In this document: positions 1 to 8,286 of the stretch, piece after piece | Layout of the letters: every line of letters starts with the position of its first letter | Position numbering within the stretch: the stretch's first letter is position 1 | From: DASRSS01 sp963799045 | GTDB lineage: Bacteria > Actinomycetota > Actinomycetes > Mycobacteriales > Jatrophihabitantaceae | DNA length: 64,000 nucleotides | Direction of reading: 5' to 3' | NCBI GenBank assembly: GCA_963799045.1 | Contig: CAWCVN010000006.1 | Coordinates: 62,001-126,000, forward strand | Notes under the pieces: generated by a model | What the model was told of the DNA's origin: nothing | Database searches by the model: none | What the model saw: the letters and a program-made list of their open reading frames with translations, nothing else | Position numbers and translations under genes: made by a program

Positions 1-1471
1 CGGTCGGGTTGCAGATCTTCTCCAGCCGCTGGTCGATGACGTCGCTGCCGGCCGAGGTCGCCGACCAGGCGTAGTCCACGCCGCGGCCGAGTTCGACAAC
101 ACCTGTGCCGGGGAAGGAGGCGCCCTCGGCGGCGTAGTCGGGCGAGTGCAGGTCGAGCTCGGAGAGGATCTGCGGTGCGAAGTAGGACACCTGGGGCCCG
201 AAGACGGCGATGGGGTGGCCGTGCGCCCCGTGATCGGCGTTCACGACGAGGGCGTTGCTCATCGCCTTCGGCATGGCGCTGAGACCCTTGATGATCGACA
301 GTGCTGTCGGGTTCGGCTTGGTCAGGTCGCAGTTCGGGTCGGTGGCCACCGGGCCGCCGCTGAGTGACGCGCCGTAGTCGGGCAGGGCAGTCGTGCGCGG
401 GTCCACCGTGCCGGGCGTTTCGTACGGGAAGGGCTTGTCGGCCGTGGTCGGCGCGAGCGGATCGTTCGCGGTGCGGAACTGCTGGAACGCCGCCGCGCCG
501 TCGCGGGTGCCGAGCTCGTGCTGCAGGTACTGCAACAGGTGCGCGTTGGCGACCTCGTTGCCGCCGCCACGGCCGAAGATGCCCCCAATTAGTCCGGCGA
601 TCGCCACGACGTCGGCAACCGACCAGCGGTGCGGCAGCAGGTCAGGCACGGCCGCGGCGTAGTCGGCCGGCAGCTTCAGCGGGTTCAGCCATGTCTGCGC
701 GACGAACTTGTTCACGCCGGCGACGTAGTTCTCGATCATCGACTTCGCCAGTGCGCCCTGGCTTCCGTACTCGCGCGGGAGCGCGTCGATCTGGGCGATG
801 GCTTGGGCCTTGGTGTACGGGGCGAGCAGCAGCTGATCGTGGTCCATCTGCTCGAACTCGCAGGAGCCGCCGAGGAACGACGCCAGCGTTCCTTCGCCGT
901 AATGGCGAAGCACGTCCATGAGGAACAGCCGGTCCTCGGCCTGCGCGTAGCCTGCGCCGAAGGCCATCGTCTGGTCGGTGTTGCCGTAGACGTGCGGGAC
1001 GTCGTGCTGGTCGCGGTAGATCGTCACGCCGGCCGTCGGATGCTCGACCCGGGTGATGTCCCCGGCCTGCACGCCGAAGGACTCGTCGTCGAAGTAGTTG
1101 CCCAGCTTCGCATCGGTGAGCCCGGAGTATCCGTAGAGCAGGTTCGCGTACTTGCCCAGCTGGTCCTGGCTGCCCGGCGGGCGCTGGCCGGCCAGCTCGA
1201 ACTTCAGCGCGTCGACCGGGTTGACCAGGCCGTTCTCGCCCGGCGGCAGGATGCTCATCGCCTGCCCGTGGGCGTAGTCGTCCGCACGGTAGGCGTGCGA
1301 CGGTGCCGAGGCAGCGGGCGGCGATGCGGCGGACGGCGATGCGGCGGACGGCGACGCGGCGGACGGCGACGCGGCGGACGGCGACGCGGCGGACGGCGAC
1401 GCAGCAGATACGGCCGCGCCCGCGGCGAGAACGACGACGGACAGCAGTGCCGGGACGAATCGGGCCCTCAT
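1..1471 (-). CDS. Penicillin acylase family protein (Ntn-hydrolase), 3'-truncated by window edge
   Basis: The protein has a signal peptide and an Ala/Ser/Pro linker, followed by a region typical of the A-chain of penicillin/acyl-homoserine-lactone acylases (GVTIYRDQHDVPHVYG, then FGAGYAQAEDRLFLMD). The sequence MSNALVV near residue 405 looks like the start of the B-chain; Ser405 would be the N-terminal nucleophile freed by autocatalytic cleavage. The family hydrolyses amide bonds (beta-lactam side chains, N-acyl homoserine lactones, lipid amides); the substrate here is unknown. The frame is open for 490 codons from the ATG at 1471 without a stop, and the rest of the B-chain lies outside the window. 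It is predicted to be secreted. A KstR-like palindrome lies just upstream of the start. Confidence 0.9.
   Translation of the reverse strand, partial: MRARFVPALLSVVVLAAGAAVSAASPSAASPSAASPSAASPSAASPSAASPPAASAPSHAYRADDYAHGQAMSILPPGENGLVNPVDALKFELAGQRPPGSQDQLGKYANLLYGYSGLTDAKLGNYFDDESFGVQAGDITRVEHPTAGVTIYRDQHDVPHVYGNTDQTMAFGAGYAQAEDRLFLMDVLRHYGEGTLASFLGGSCEFEQMDHDQLLLAPYTKAQAIAQIDALPREYGSQGALAKSMIENYVAGVNKFVAQTWLNPLKLPADYAAAVPDLLPHRWSVADVVAIAGLIGGIFGRGGGNEVANAHLLQYLQHELGTRDGAAAFQQFRTANDPLAPTTADKPFPYETPGTVDPRTTALPDYGASLSGGPVATDPNCDLTKPNPTALSIIKGLSAMPKAMSNALVVNADHGAHGHPIAVFGPQVSYFAPQILSELDLHSPDYAAEGASFPGTGVVELGRGVDYAWSATSAGSDVIDQRLEKICNPT
1319..1393 (-). repeat. 15-bp tandem repeat x5 encoding a Ser-Pro-Ser-Ala-Ala linker
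   Basis: Five consecutive 15-bp units (two sequence variants differing by one base), plus a partial sixth, lie just after the signal peptide of the acylase. Each unit encodes Ala-Ala-Ser-Pro-Ser in frame, so copy number changes would lengthen or shorten a flexible linker without breaking the gene. Confidence 0.9.
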
Positions 1472-1503
1472 GACCGACACACCCTTTCCGGACGAGAACG
1501 GAC

Positions 1504-1517
1504 TAGAACGCGTTCTC
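1504..1517. promoter_or_regulatory. KstR-like palindromic operator candidate upstream of the acylase
   Basis: The perfect 12-bp palindrome AGAACGCGTTCT (1505-1516) contains AAC-N2-GTT, the core of the KstR (cholesterol-catabolism TetR repressor) consensus TnnAACnnGTTnnA. It matches 13 of the 14 consensus positions; the last A is C here. It lies about 34 bp upstream of the acylase ATG, where it could overlap a promoter. The presence of a KstR protein is not shown by this window, so the assignment rests on the motif only. Confidence 0.45.
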
Positions 1518-1625
1518 GCTGTATACCGGCTGGGCGGCCCGCTGTCGCGGCGAACGATCGAGTAGTGGTCGAGGTCGGCGACGCCACCCGGCTGCTCCGT
1601 GTTGCGGGCCGGTAAGGGCGCCGGT

Positions 1626-2582
1626 TCAGGTCATGAGCGGCAGCACGAGCGACTCGAGGTGCTGCTCCGGCCCGTACACGAACGCCAGCAGGTGGTCGCC
1701 GTCGTTCGCCGCGGTCAGGGGTACTTCGACTGCGGACTTCCCGCCGCAGTCGGGAACGGCGGTGCCGCTGGCCGTGACCACCGAGATCGACGGCGTTCCG
1801 GGCGCAACCTCGAAGTAGATCTGTCCGGTCGCGGCGCCGGCCAGGGTCCGGTCCGCGCCGCCGAGGATGTCCGGCCCGGTCTCGGGCAGGCAGCTGCCAC
1901 CGACCGCGACGTCGACGCCGAGGTCGGACGTGGGGTCGGTAGGAATGATGCCGTCGGCGATGAGCCAGACGAGCGCCGCGCCGGGCACCGACGCGGTCTC
2001 GAAGGGCTTGCCGGCGTCCGAGCGGGCCGGGCCGCTGTGGTCGAAGACGACTCGCATGCTGCCGCCGACGCCGTTCTGGTCGGTGGACGGCGCCAGCACG
2101 ATCGTGAGCACGTCGCCCGGATAGGCGTCCTCGGACTGGTCGCCGACCACGTCGGCCGAGGTGGTCTTGCCCTGCAGGTAGAACCCGAGGTCGTAGCCGT
2201 AGACGTCCTGACCGTCGCTGGTCTTGTTGTCGGGGGCGGCGTACGTGGACGTGTAGGGCGCGAACGGGTCGCTGACCTGGCCGTACGGCACGGTCGCCAG
2301 CAGCCTGCCTCTGGACGGGTCCGCTTCGCCGCCCGCCCAGACGTCGACGCCGGTGCCGGTCCCGGCATCGGCGTACAGGTTCACGACCCGGATCTTCACC
2401 GGCAGCGCCCGGGTGTAGTCGGTGGAGGCCGTTGCTGCTCCGGTCGAACCAGCGGTCGGGGCGGGGGCGGAGCTGTGGGGGCTGCTGGCGGGACGAGGCG
2501 AGGAGCCCCCACCGCATGCGGCGGCCGTCAACAGCAGCGCGGTCGCGACCGCCCAGGACAGTGTTGTGCGCCGACCGCCCAT
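1626..2582 (-). CDS. Putative secreted lipoprotein of unknown function
   Basis: A 318-residue protein. The ATG at 2582 is chosen because it gives a short, positively charged start, a hydrophobic segment and a lipobox ending in LLLTAAAC, predicting lipid attachment at about Cys23 and anchoring to the outer face of the membrane. A Ser/Gly/Ala linker follows, then a beta-rich region starting PVKIRVVNLYADAG, which weakly resembles DUF4397-type domains (VRVVNxxxDAxxVDV); this is a guess. It runs codirectionally with the acylase gene, with 154 bp between its stop and the acylase start. No enzymatic motif is seen. Confidence 0.7.
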   Translation of the reverse strand: MGGRRTTLSWAVATALLLTAAACGGGSSPRPASSPHSSAPAPTAGSTGAATASTDYTRALPVKIRVVNLYADAGTGTGVDVWAGGEADPSRGRLLATVPYGQVSDPFAPYTSTYAAPDNKTSDGQDVYGYDLGFYLQGKTTSADVVGDQSEDAYPGDVLTIVLAPSTDQNGVGGSMRVVFDHSGPARSDAGKPFETASVPGAALVWLIADGIIPTDPTSDLGVDVAVGGSCLPETGPDILGGADRTLAGAATGQIYFEVAPGTPSISVVTASGTAVPDCGGKSAVEVPLTAANDGDHLLAFVYGPEQHLESLVLPLMT

Positions 2583-2760
2583 GCCGCCCTCCCAGCAGGC
2601 AACCGCAGATGGTGCGCCCAACCTACGCCCGAACCCGGGCGGCCGCACCCGGCGAACGCTCCGGTCCGAGGATGAGGCGAGAGCGCCGCATAGACACGGT
2701 CGCCGGCGGGTATGCCGGCAGCAGGGCCGAAACGGCCGGGTTCGCATCTTCGAGGGGCGT

Positions 2761-3648
2761 ATGAGCGATCGCATCGCGGGCGTGGAGATCTCCAGGCCCG
2801 ACAAGCGGCTGTTCCCTGACGGCCCGACCAAGGCCGGCCTCGCCCGCTACTACGCGGAGGTCGCCGAGGTGATGCTGCGGCATCTCGCTGACCGGCCGGT
2901 GACGATGCAGCGCTTCCCGAACGGCGTCGAGCGCTCAGGGTTCTACGAGAAGAAGGCGCCGTCGCACTTCCCCGACTGGGTCGAGACGGCACGCGTTGAC
3001 ACTGCGGACGGGCGGCAGGACCAGGTCATCGTCGCGAACACCAGGACCCTGGTGTACCTCGCCGACCAGGCCTGCATCACGCCGCACACCTGGTTGAGCA
3101 GGCGCGACTCGCTAGACCGGCCCGATCAGCTGGTGTTCGACCTCGACCCGACGGCCGAGAATCTCGATGACGTAAAGCGGGCGACGCGGCTCGTCGGCGA
3201 ACTGCTCGACGAACTCGGCCTGACGACGTACGTCAAGACGACCGGATCGCGCGGCTATCACGTTCTGGTGCCCCTGCGTCCGCAGCTCGGCTACGACGAG
3301 GTCCGGGACTTCGCACACGCCGTCGCGCGGAGGCTAGCCGAGCGGGAGCCGGGTCTGCTCACCGTCGCACAGCGCAAGAGCGAGCGCGGCTCGCGGGTGC
3401 TGGTGGATTTCCTGCGCAACGGTTACGGCCAGACCGTCGTGCCGCCGTACGCGGTGCGGGCGCGGGCGAACGCGCCGGTGTCCACGCCGATCGGGTGGGA
3501 CGAGCTGGGCCGGGTCGACCCGACCACCTACACCGTCGCCAACGTCGGCCGTCGGCTGGCGCAGCGGAAGGATCCGTGGGCGAACGTGCGGCGGCACGCC
3601 CAGGGCCTGGCCAAGGCGCGCGAGCGGTTGGGCCGGCTCGCGGGGTGA
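2761..3648 (+). CDS. Stand-alone LigD-type polymerase/primase domain protein (NHEJ)
   Basis: A 295-residue archaeo-eukaryotic primase-family polymerase equal to the Pol domain of bacterial LigD. It adds ribo- or deoxynucleotides at broken DNA ends during non-homologous end joining. The catalytic metal ligands are visible as D127 and D129 in VFDLDPT and D216 in VLVDFLRN, with the nucleotide-binding TGSRGYHV at about 161-168. No ligase or phosphoesterase domain is fused, unlike LigD of M. tuberculosis. The ATG at 2761 begins the conserved region; the longer upstream reading frame overlaps the lipoprotein start and is unlikely. The neighbour converging on it is the matching phosphoesterase. Confidence 0.93.
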   Translation: MSDRIAGVEISRPDKRLFPDGPTKAGLARYYAEVAEVMLRHLADRPVTMQRFPNGVERSGFYEKKAPSHFPDWVETARVDTADGRQDQVIVANTRTLVYLADQACITPHTWLSRRDSLDRPDQLVFDLDPTAENLDDVKRATRLVGELLDELGLTTYVKTTGSRGYHVLVPLRPQLGYDEVRDFAHAVARRLAEREPGLLTVAQRKSERGSRVLVDFLRNGYGQTVVPPYAVRARANAPVSTPIGWDELGRVDPTTYTVANVGRRLAQRKDPWANVRRHAQGLAKARERLGRLAG

Positions 3649-3655
3649 CCCGAGC

Positions 3656-4246
3656 TCAGGAGCCGGCGGCGAGATCGTCGTTCGTCCGCCCGCTGCGCAC
3701 GGACTCGTTCTGAGTGGCGGTGGGTTTGCGTCGCCGATCGGCTCCCTCGTCGTCGAGCTTCACCAGCAGCCAGTTGCGCTCGTCGCCGCGCATCCTGGTG
3801 TGCGTGAGCGCGAACGCGCCGGTCAGCTTCTTGCCGTTGAGGCGGAACTTCAGATGGCCGTTCGCGATCGCCTGCTCGACCGGCACCGGCCGGCCGTCGG
3901 CCTCGGTCAGGTTCTCGAAGTCGCCGTCGTCCCAGACGATCACGGTGCCCGACCCGTACTGCCCGGCAGGGATGGTGCCCTCGAACTGCGCGTACTCCAG
4001 CGGGTGGTCTTCGGTTCGGGTGGCCAGCCGCCTGTCCCGCGGATCGAGCGACGGTCCCTTCGGCACCGCCCAGGAGGCCAGCACGTCGCCGGCCTGCAGG
4101 CGGAAGTCGAAGTGCAAGCTCGACGCGTCATGACGTTGGACGACGAAGCGCGCACCACGCTTGCGGCCCGGGCGCCCGGCAGGTTCGCCCGAGCTGCGGG
4201 TGTCCCGCTTGGACCGGTATTCCGACAAACGGTGTTGTGCGGCCAT
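3656..4246 (-). CDS. Stand-alone LigD-type 3'-phosphoesterase domain protein
   Basis: A 196-residue protein equal to the PE domain of LigD, which trims 3'-phosphates and 3'-ribonucleosides from DNA ends before ligation. The family signature H-x5-H-x-D-x-R is present (H39, H45, D47, R49), together with H81 and the motif FEGTIPAGQYGSG at about 88-100. The ATG at 4246 precedes a basic N-terminus; an alternative ATG at 4279 adds 11 residues. It converges on the LigD-polymerase gene with only 7 bp between the stop codons, so the two modules are split rather than fused. No Ku or ATP-dependent ligase gene is in the window. Confidence 0.92.
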   Translation of the reverse strand: MAAQHRLSEYRSKRDTRSSGEPAGRPGRKRGARFVVQRHDASSLHFDFRLQAGDVLASWAVPKGPSLDPRDRRLATRTEDHPLEYAQFEGTIPAGQYGSGTVIVWDDGDFENLTEADGRPVPVEQAIANGHLKFRLNGKKLTGAFALTHTRMRGDERNWLLVKLDDEGADRRRKPTATQNESVRSGRTNDDLAAGS

Positions 4247-4355
4247 GCTGTTTCCTACCCGCCTCGCGCGCGCGGTCACAACGCCCGTGGGACCTAAGCC
4301 CGTTTCGCCGTCGCGTGCTCCTTTCTACCGTGGAGCGAGAGGCACAGGAGGGCAG

Positions 4356-5258
4356 ATGGCGATCGGTTCGCGAGCACCCGCGATTCGCACCGAGGGCCTG
4401 AGCAAGCGGTTCGGCGACGTCCTCGCCCTGGACCGCCTCGACCTCGAGGTTGAGGCGGGTGAGGTATTCGGCTTCCTCGGCCCGAACGGAGCCGGCAAGA
4501 CGACGACGATCCGCCTGCTGCTGAACCTGATTCGACCCACCGCGGGTCGCGCCTGGGTCGCCGGACGCCCCGCCGAGGACGTAGCGGGTGCGCATCGGCA
4601 CATCGGCTACGTCGCGGGCGACGTGGCGCTGTGGCCTCAGCTGACCGGCGTCGAGGTCCTCCACCTGCTCGGCAGCCTGACAGGGGGAGTGGACCTCGCG
4701 TACCGGGACGAGCTGCTGCAGCGCCTCGACCTCGATCCCAGCCGGCGGATCCGCACCCTGTCGAAGGGCAACCGGCAGAAGCTCGCGCTGGTAGCGGCGT
4801 TGATGCATCGGCCGGAGGTGCTGTTGCTCGACGAGCCGACCGCCGGCCTGGACCCGCTGAAGGAGGCGGAGTTCCAGCAGATCGTCCGCGAGGCCGCCGC
4901 CCGTGGCCAGACCGTCTTCCTCTCCTCCCACATCCTCGACGAGGTGGAGGACCTCTGTGCGCGCGTCGGCATCCTGCGCAGCGGGCGGTTGGTGGAGGTG
5001 GCGGCGCTCGAGCAGTTGCGGCGCAGGGACGTCCTCGTCTTCGACGTCGAGTTCGACGGGCCCACGCCGGATCTGGACGCCGTCGCGGGGGTGGCGTCCG
5101 TGCAACCGCGCGACGGCGGGCTGCGCGTCTCGGTCGCCGGATCACCTGCTGCACTGCTCGCGGAACTCGGTCGTAGCCGGGTCAGCACGCTGCGCAGCAG
5201 AGAGCCGGATCTCGAGGAGGTCTTCCTCGGCTTCTACGGCGTCGCGGACCGCAGATGA
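4356..5258 (+). CDS. ABC transporter ATP-binding protein (exporter type)
   Basis: A 300-residue nucleotide-binding subunit. It shows Walker A GPNGAGKT (42-49), the ABC signature as LSKGN (about 135-139), Walker B LLLDEP (156-161), and the switch His in SSHILDEVEDL. The C-terminal extension resembles DUF4162 of drug and antibiotic exporters. The ATG at 4356 has a strong AGGAGG site 8-10 bp upstream; the longer open frame runs into the divergent phosphoesterase gene and is rejected. Its stop overlaps the start of the permease gene (ATGA), so the two are translationally coupled and probably form one exporter. The substrate is unknown. Confidence 0.92.
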   Translation: MAIGSRAPAIRTEGLSKRFGDVLALDRLDLEVEAGEVFGFLGPNGAGKTTTIRLLLNLIRPTAGRAWVAGRPAEDVAGAHRHIGYVAGDVALWPQLTGVEVLHLLGSLTGGVDLAYRDELLQRLDLDPSRRIRTLSKGNRQKLALVAALMHRPEVLLLDEPTAGLDPLKEAEFQQIVREAAARGQTVFLSSHILDEVEDLCARVGILRSGRLVEVAALEQLRRRDVLVFDVEFDGPTPDLDAVAGVASVQPRDGGLRVSVAGSPAALLAELGRSRVSTLRSREPDLEEVFLGFYGVADRR

Positions 5259-6907
5259 CCACTACCGCGCCGCTGGCTCGGCCCGCGAGGCCCGCCCCGG
5301 CGGCGGAGCGCCCGACCGCCGTGGCACTGGGCGCCCGGCTGCGTTGGTCGTGGCGGCTGATCCGGCGCGGAGCCGTGCTGATGTGGCTCACCGTCGCGCT
5401 GTACATGGCGATGGAGGTGCTCGTCTTCGCCCAGGCCTATCCGGACGAGGCGTCGCGGCAGCGGTTGCGCGAACTGTCCGCCTCCACTGCGGTCCGCATG
5501 CTGCAGGGCCCGCCCAGTGGTGTGGACACGGCCGGTGGTTTCGCGGTTTGGGACGGCGGCTGGATGCTCATGGTGATCATCGGCTGCTGGGCGCTGCTGA
5601 CCACCACGCGGGTGACCCGTGGTGAGGAGGACACCGGCCGTGCCGAGGTGCTGCTGTCCGGGCCGCAGACACCCCGCGAGCTGCTGGCCGGCCATCTCGT
5701 CGCGATGCTCGTCGCCGCCGGCGGGATCGGTGCATCGGCTGCACTCGCGTTCGTCGTGCTTGGCGAGGCGGTGACCGGGGCGGTGCTGTGGGGGCTCGGC
5801 CTGGCTGCCTTCACCTGCGTGGTCGCCGGGTTGGCCGCGTTGCTCGCTCAGCTGGCAGAACCTCGCCGTCGCGTGGCATCCGCCGGGCTTGCGCTCGTCG
5901 CCGCCGGGTTCCTGCTGCGGGTGATCGCCAACAGCGCCGACCGCCGGGCGTGGTTGTTGACGGCCGGCCCGTTCGGCTGGGTGGACCGGTTGCGGGCCTT
6001 CGCGGGCGACCGCTGGCTGTGGCTGTTGCCGCCGGTGACCGCGGCAGCACTGCTCGGCGGCGGTGCGCTCGTGCTGGCCGGTCGGCGCGACGCAGGCGCG
6101 GCCTTCCTGCGCATGCGCATCCACGGGCGGTCACGATTGCGTCTGCTGTCCGGTCCTGCGGCGTTCGTCTGGCGGCTGACGTCGCCGGCGCTGGCCGCCT
6201 GGGCGGTGCTGCTCGCAGTGGTTTCGTTCGTGTTCGGCCTCATGACACAGGCGATAGTCGACTTCATCAACGAGGACGAGTCATACCGTCGGCTCCTGGA
6301 GTCGATGGGCATGGACATGTCCGAGCCCGTCGTCGGCTTCATGAGCTACATGGCGATCTTTCTCGCGCTTCCGTTCGCCGCGTTCGTCGGCTGGCGCCTG
6401 GGCGCTGTCCGGCAGGAGGAGGCCGACGGCCGACTGGACAACTTGCTCGTGCGCGGCGTCGTGCGCTGGCGCTGGCTGACCGTCGTCACGGCGCACGCCT
6501 TCTTCGCCGCGACGCTGCTCGAAGGCGTGACCGGCATTGGCCTGTGGGCAGGTGCCCGCGCGGTGAACGCGCCGATCAGCGTCTCGCAGATCCTCGAGCC
6601 ACTGGCAGGCACGCTTCCGCTGGTCGCCTTGTTCACCGGTCTCGCGGTGCTCACGCTCGGCATTGCGCCGCGGCTGACCGTCGTCGTCCCGGTGACGGTC
6701 GCCGTACTCGGGTACCTGCTCGACACGTTCGGTGCAGCGTTGAAGTGGCCCCGTTCGGTGCTGGCCGTATCACCGTTCCACCACCTCGCCCGGTTGCCTG
6801 GGATGCCTATGTCGGCGCTGGCCGTACTCGTCATGACCGCGCTCGGCCTGGCAGCTGCCGGCCTCGGGATCGCGGCCTACTCTCGCCGCGACGTGCTGGG
6901 CTCGTGA
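5255..6907 (+). CDS. ABC-2 type exporter permease, large
   Basis: A 550-residue polytopic membrane protein with about 12 hydrophobic segments arranged as two similar halves, for example those starting MWLTVALYMAMEVLVF and AWAVLLAVVSFVFGLM. This is the arrangement of the large permeases that pair with drug-exporter ATPases in actinomycetes. It starts within the stop codon of the ATPase gene, so the pair is an operon. Mid-protein TRGEEDTGRAEVLLSG and VRQEEADGRLDNLLVR are the cytoplasmic coupling motifs repeated in each half. The substrate cannot be inferred. Confidence 0.88.
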   Translation: MTTTAPLARPARPAPAAERPTAVALGARLRWSWRLIRRGAVLMWLTVALYMAMEVLVFAQAYPDEASRQRLRELSASTAVRMLQGPPSGVDTAGGFAVWDGGWMLMVIIGCWALLTTTRVTRGEEDTGRAEVLLSGPQTPRELLAGHLVAMLVAAGGIGASAALAFVVLGEAVTGAVLWGLGLAAFTCVVAGLAALLAQLAEPRRRVASAGLALVAAGFLLRVIANSADRRAWLLTAGPFGWVDRLRAFAGDRWLWLLPPVTAAALLGGGALVLAGRRDAGAAFLRMRIHGRSRLRLLSGPAAFVWRLTSPALAAWAVLLAVVSFVFGLMTQAIVDFINEDESYRRLLESMGMDMSEPVVGFMSYMAIFLALPFAAFVGWRLGAVRQEEADGRLDNLLVRGVVRWRWLTVVTAHAFFAATLLEGVTGIGLWAGARAVNAPISVSQILEPLAGTLPLVALFTGLAVLTLGIAPRLTVVVPVTVAVLGYLLDTFGAALKWPRSVLAVSPFHHLARLPGMPMSALAVLVMTALGLAAAGLGIAAYSRRDVLGS

Positions 6908-7126
6908 TCAGCCGGGCAGGGAGAGGCGCAGCATGAACAAGCCGGCCCCGCCGACGACGAGTGCGAACGCGACGGTGTACCCCAGCGTCGTGAGCGCCCC
7001 GCGGTTCCGGCGGGCACTCACGACGGCAGCGCGATAGCCCTTGCGCAGGACCTGGTGGACGCGGCGCGCGACCTGGTGCAGGTGATCGTCGGCTCCCGTG
7101 GCCGTCGCCTGCTGTGACCGGACCAT
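6908..7126 (-). CDS. Small single-pass membrane protein, unknown function
   Basis: A 72-residue protein. The start at 7126 (MVRSQQATATGAD) is chosen over a longer frame because AGAGGAA sits just upstream. The N-terminal half is a basic helix with many Arg and Lys residues, and residues about 48-68 form one transmembrane segment (LGYTVAFALVVGGAGLFML). Its stop codon directly abuts the end of the convergent ABC permease gene. It is not recognised as a member of any named family. Confidence 0.6.
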   Translation of the reverse strand: MVRSQQATATGADDHLHQVARRVHQVLRKGYRAAVVSARRNRGALTTLGYTVAFALVVGGAGLFMLRLSLPG

Positions 7127-7336
7127 GATTCCTCTGTGAACCTCAGACACTGCGTTCGCCCCCTCTCTGAAGTAGACGATGACGACATCCGATCTGTTGC
7201 ATACCCGATCCAACGCAAATCCGATCAATTGCGTGCGAACAGCCGGCACGGCTGTGCCGATGTTCACTCACCGCCCGCGGGCAGTGTGAGCGGACTGGAG
7301 CAGCCCTCGTGGGGTGTGCCGAGCATGGCGGGATGC
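7127..7336. other. Intergenic region with no recognisable gene
   Basis: This stretch between the small membrane protein start and the tandem repeat is slightly richer in A and T than its surroundings, as expected for a promoter region driving the minus-strand small gene. No clear -35/-10 pair, RNA gene or credible ORF is seen. The open frames crossing it are dominated by the repeat that follows. Confidence 0.5.
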
Positions 7337-7480
7337 GACACCGCACGACAAAGACACCGCACGACAAAGACACCGCACGACAAAGACACCGCACGACAAA
7401 GACACCGCACGACAAAGACACCGCACGACAAAGACACCGCACGACAAAGACACCGCACGACAAAGACACCGCACGACAAA
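7337..7480. repeat. Perfect 16-bp tandem repeat, nine copies
   Basis: Nine uninterrupted, identical head-to-tail copies of a 16-bp unit (GACACCGCACGACAAA) occupy exactly 144 bp. There are no spacers, so this is not a CRISPR array. Sixteen is not a multiple of three, so the array cycles through all frames and is not a coding repeat. It sits directly downstream of the sdhB terminator hairpin. The perfect identity implies recent expansion and probable length variation between strains. Confidence 0.97.
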
Positions 7481-7484
7481 GACG

Positions 7485-7519
7485 AGGCGGCCACCCCCGC
7501 TGCACGGAGGTGGCCGCCT
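7485..7519 (-). terminator. Hairpin terminator of the sdhCAB operon
   Basis: A perfect 11-bp stem (AGGCGGCCACC with GGTGGCCGCCT) and a 13-nt loop lie 15 bp after the sdhB stop codon. There is no clear U-tract on either side, which is common for actinobacterial I-shaped terminators. Confidence 0.75.
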
Positions 7520-7533
7520 GACGTCTGGCTCGG

Positions 7534-8286
7534 TTACTTGCCGCGTCGGGTGATCGTGCGGCCCAGCCGGACCAGTGGGTCGAACTTGCGGTCGGCCACG
7601 CGCTCCTTGAGCGGAATCAGGGCGTTGTCGGTGATCTTGATGTGCTCGGGGCACACCTCGGTGCAGCACTTGGTGATGTTGCACATGCCGAGACCGTGGA
7701 CGTCCTGCGCGTCGTGCTGGCGGTCCAGCGCGTCGAGCGGATGCATGTCCAGTTCGGCGATGCGCATCAGGAACCGCGGACCGGCGTAGGCCTCCTTGTT
7801 GTCCTCGTGGTCACGAATGACGTGGCACACGTTCTGGCACAGGAAGCATTCGATGCACTTGCGGAACTCCTGCGAGCGCTGCACGTCGACCTGCGCCATC
7901 CGGTACTCGCCGGGCGCGACACCGGGCGGCGGCGCGAAGGCCGGCACCTCACCGGCCTTGCGGTAGTTGAACGACACGTCGGTGACCAGGTCCTTGATCA
8001 CGGGGAACGTCCGCATCGGGGTGACCGTGATCGTCTCGGTCGGCTCGAAGGTCGACATGCGGGTCATGCACATCAGCCGTGGGCGGCCGTTGATCTCCGC
8101 GCTGCAGGAACCGCACTTACCTGCCTTGCAGTTCCACCGCACAGCGAGATCGCCCGCCTGCGTCGCCTGCAGCCGGTGAATGATGTCGAGGACGACCTCG
8201 CCCTCATTCACCTCGACCGTGTAGTCGCCGAGCTCTCCGCCGTCGGCGTCGCCACGCCACACGCGAAAGTGCGCCTGATAGCTCAT
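7534..8286 (-). CDS. sdhB: Succinate dehydrogenase iron-sulfur subunit
   Basis: A 250-residue iron-sulfur subunit of succinate:quinone oxidoreductase; it passes electrons from the flavoprotein to the membrane anchor. The [2Fe-2S] ligands are C53, C58, C61 and C73. The [4Fe-4S]/[3Fe-4S] cysteines lie in CIECFLCQNVC (144-154) and around MCNITKCCTEVCPE (about 202-212). The length and divergent linker match the Sdh1-type enzyme of mycobacteria. It is the last gene of sdhC-sdhA-sdhB. Its ATG overlaps the stop of a 27-codon micro-ORF that fills the gap to sdhA. Confidence 0.95.
   Translation of the reverse strand: MSYQAHFRVWRGDADGGELGDYTVEVNEGEVVLDIIHRLQATQAGDLAVRWNCKAGKCGSCSAEINGRPRLMCMTRMSTFEPTETITVTPMRTFPVIKDLVTDVSFNYRKAGEVPAFAPPPGVAPGEYRMAQVDVQRSQEFRKCIECFLCQNVCHVIRDHEDNKEAYAGPRFLMRIAELDMHPLDALDRQHDAQDVHGLGMCNITKCCTEVCPEHIKITDNALIPLKERVADRKFDPLVRLGRTITRRGK

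Noticed and set aside
629..1615. A 328-codon plus-strand ORF
   Set aside because: It is the shadow of the acylase gene, Arg/Gly-rich where the acylase has its Ser/Pro/Ala repeat, with no recognisable domain.
4161..4355. A longer start for the ABC ATPase
   Set aside because: The extension overlaps the divergent phosphoesterase gene and lacks family similarity; AGGAGG before 4356 marks the start.
7337..7480. CRISPR-like array
   Set aside because: The repeats are perfectly contiguous 16-mers without spacers, and no cas genes are present.
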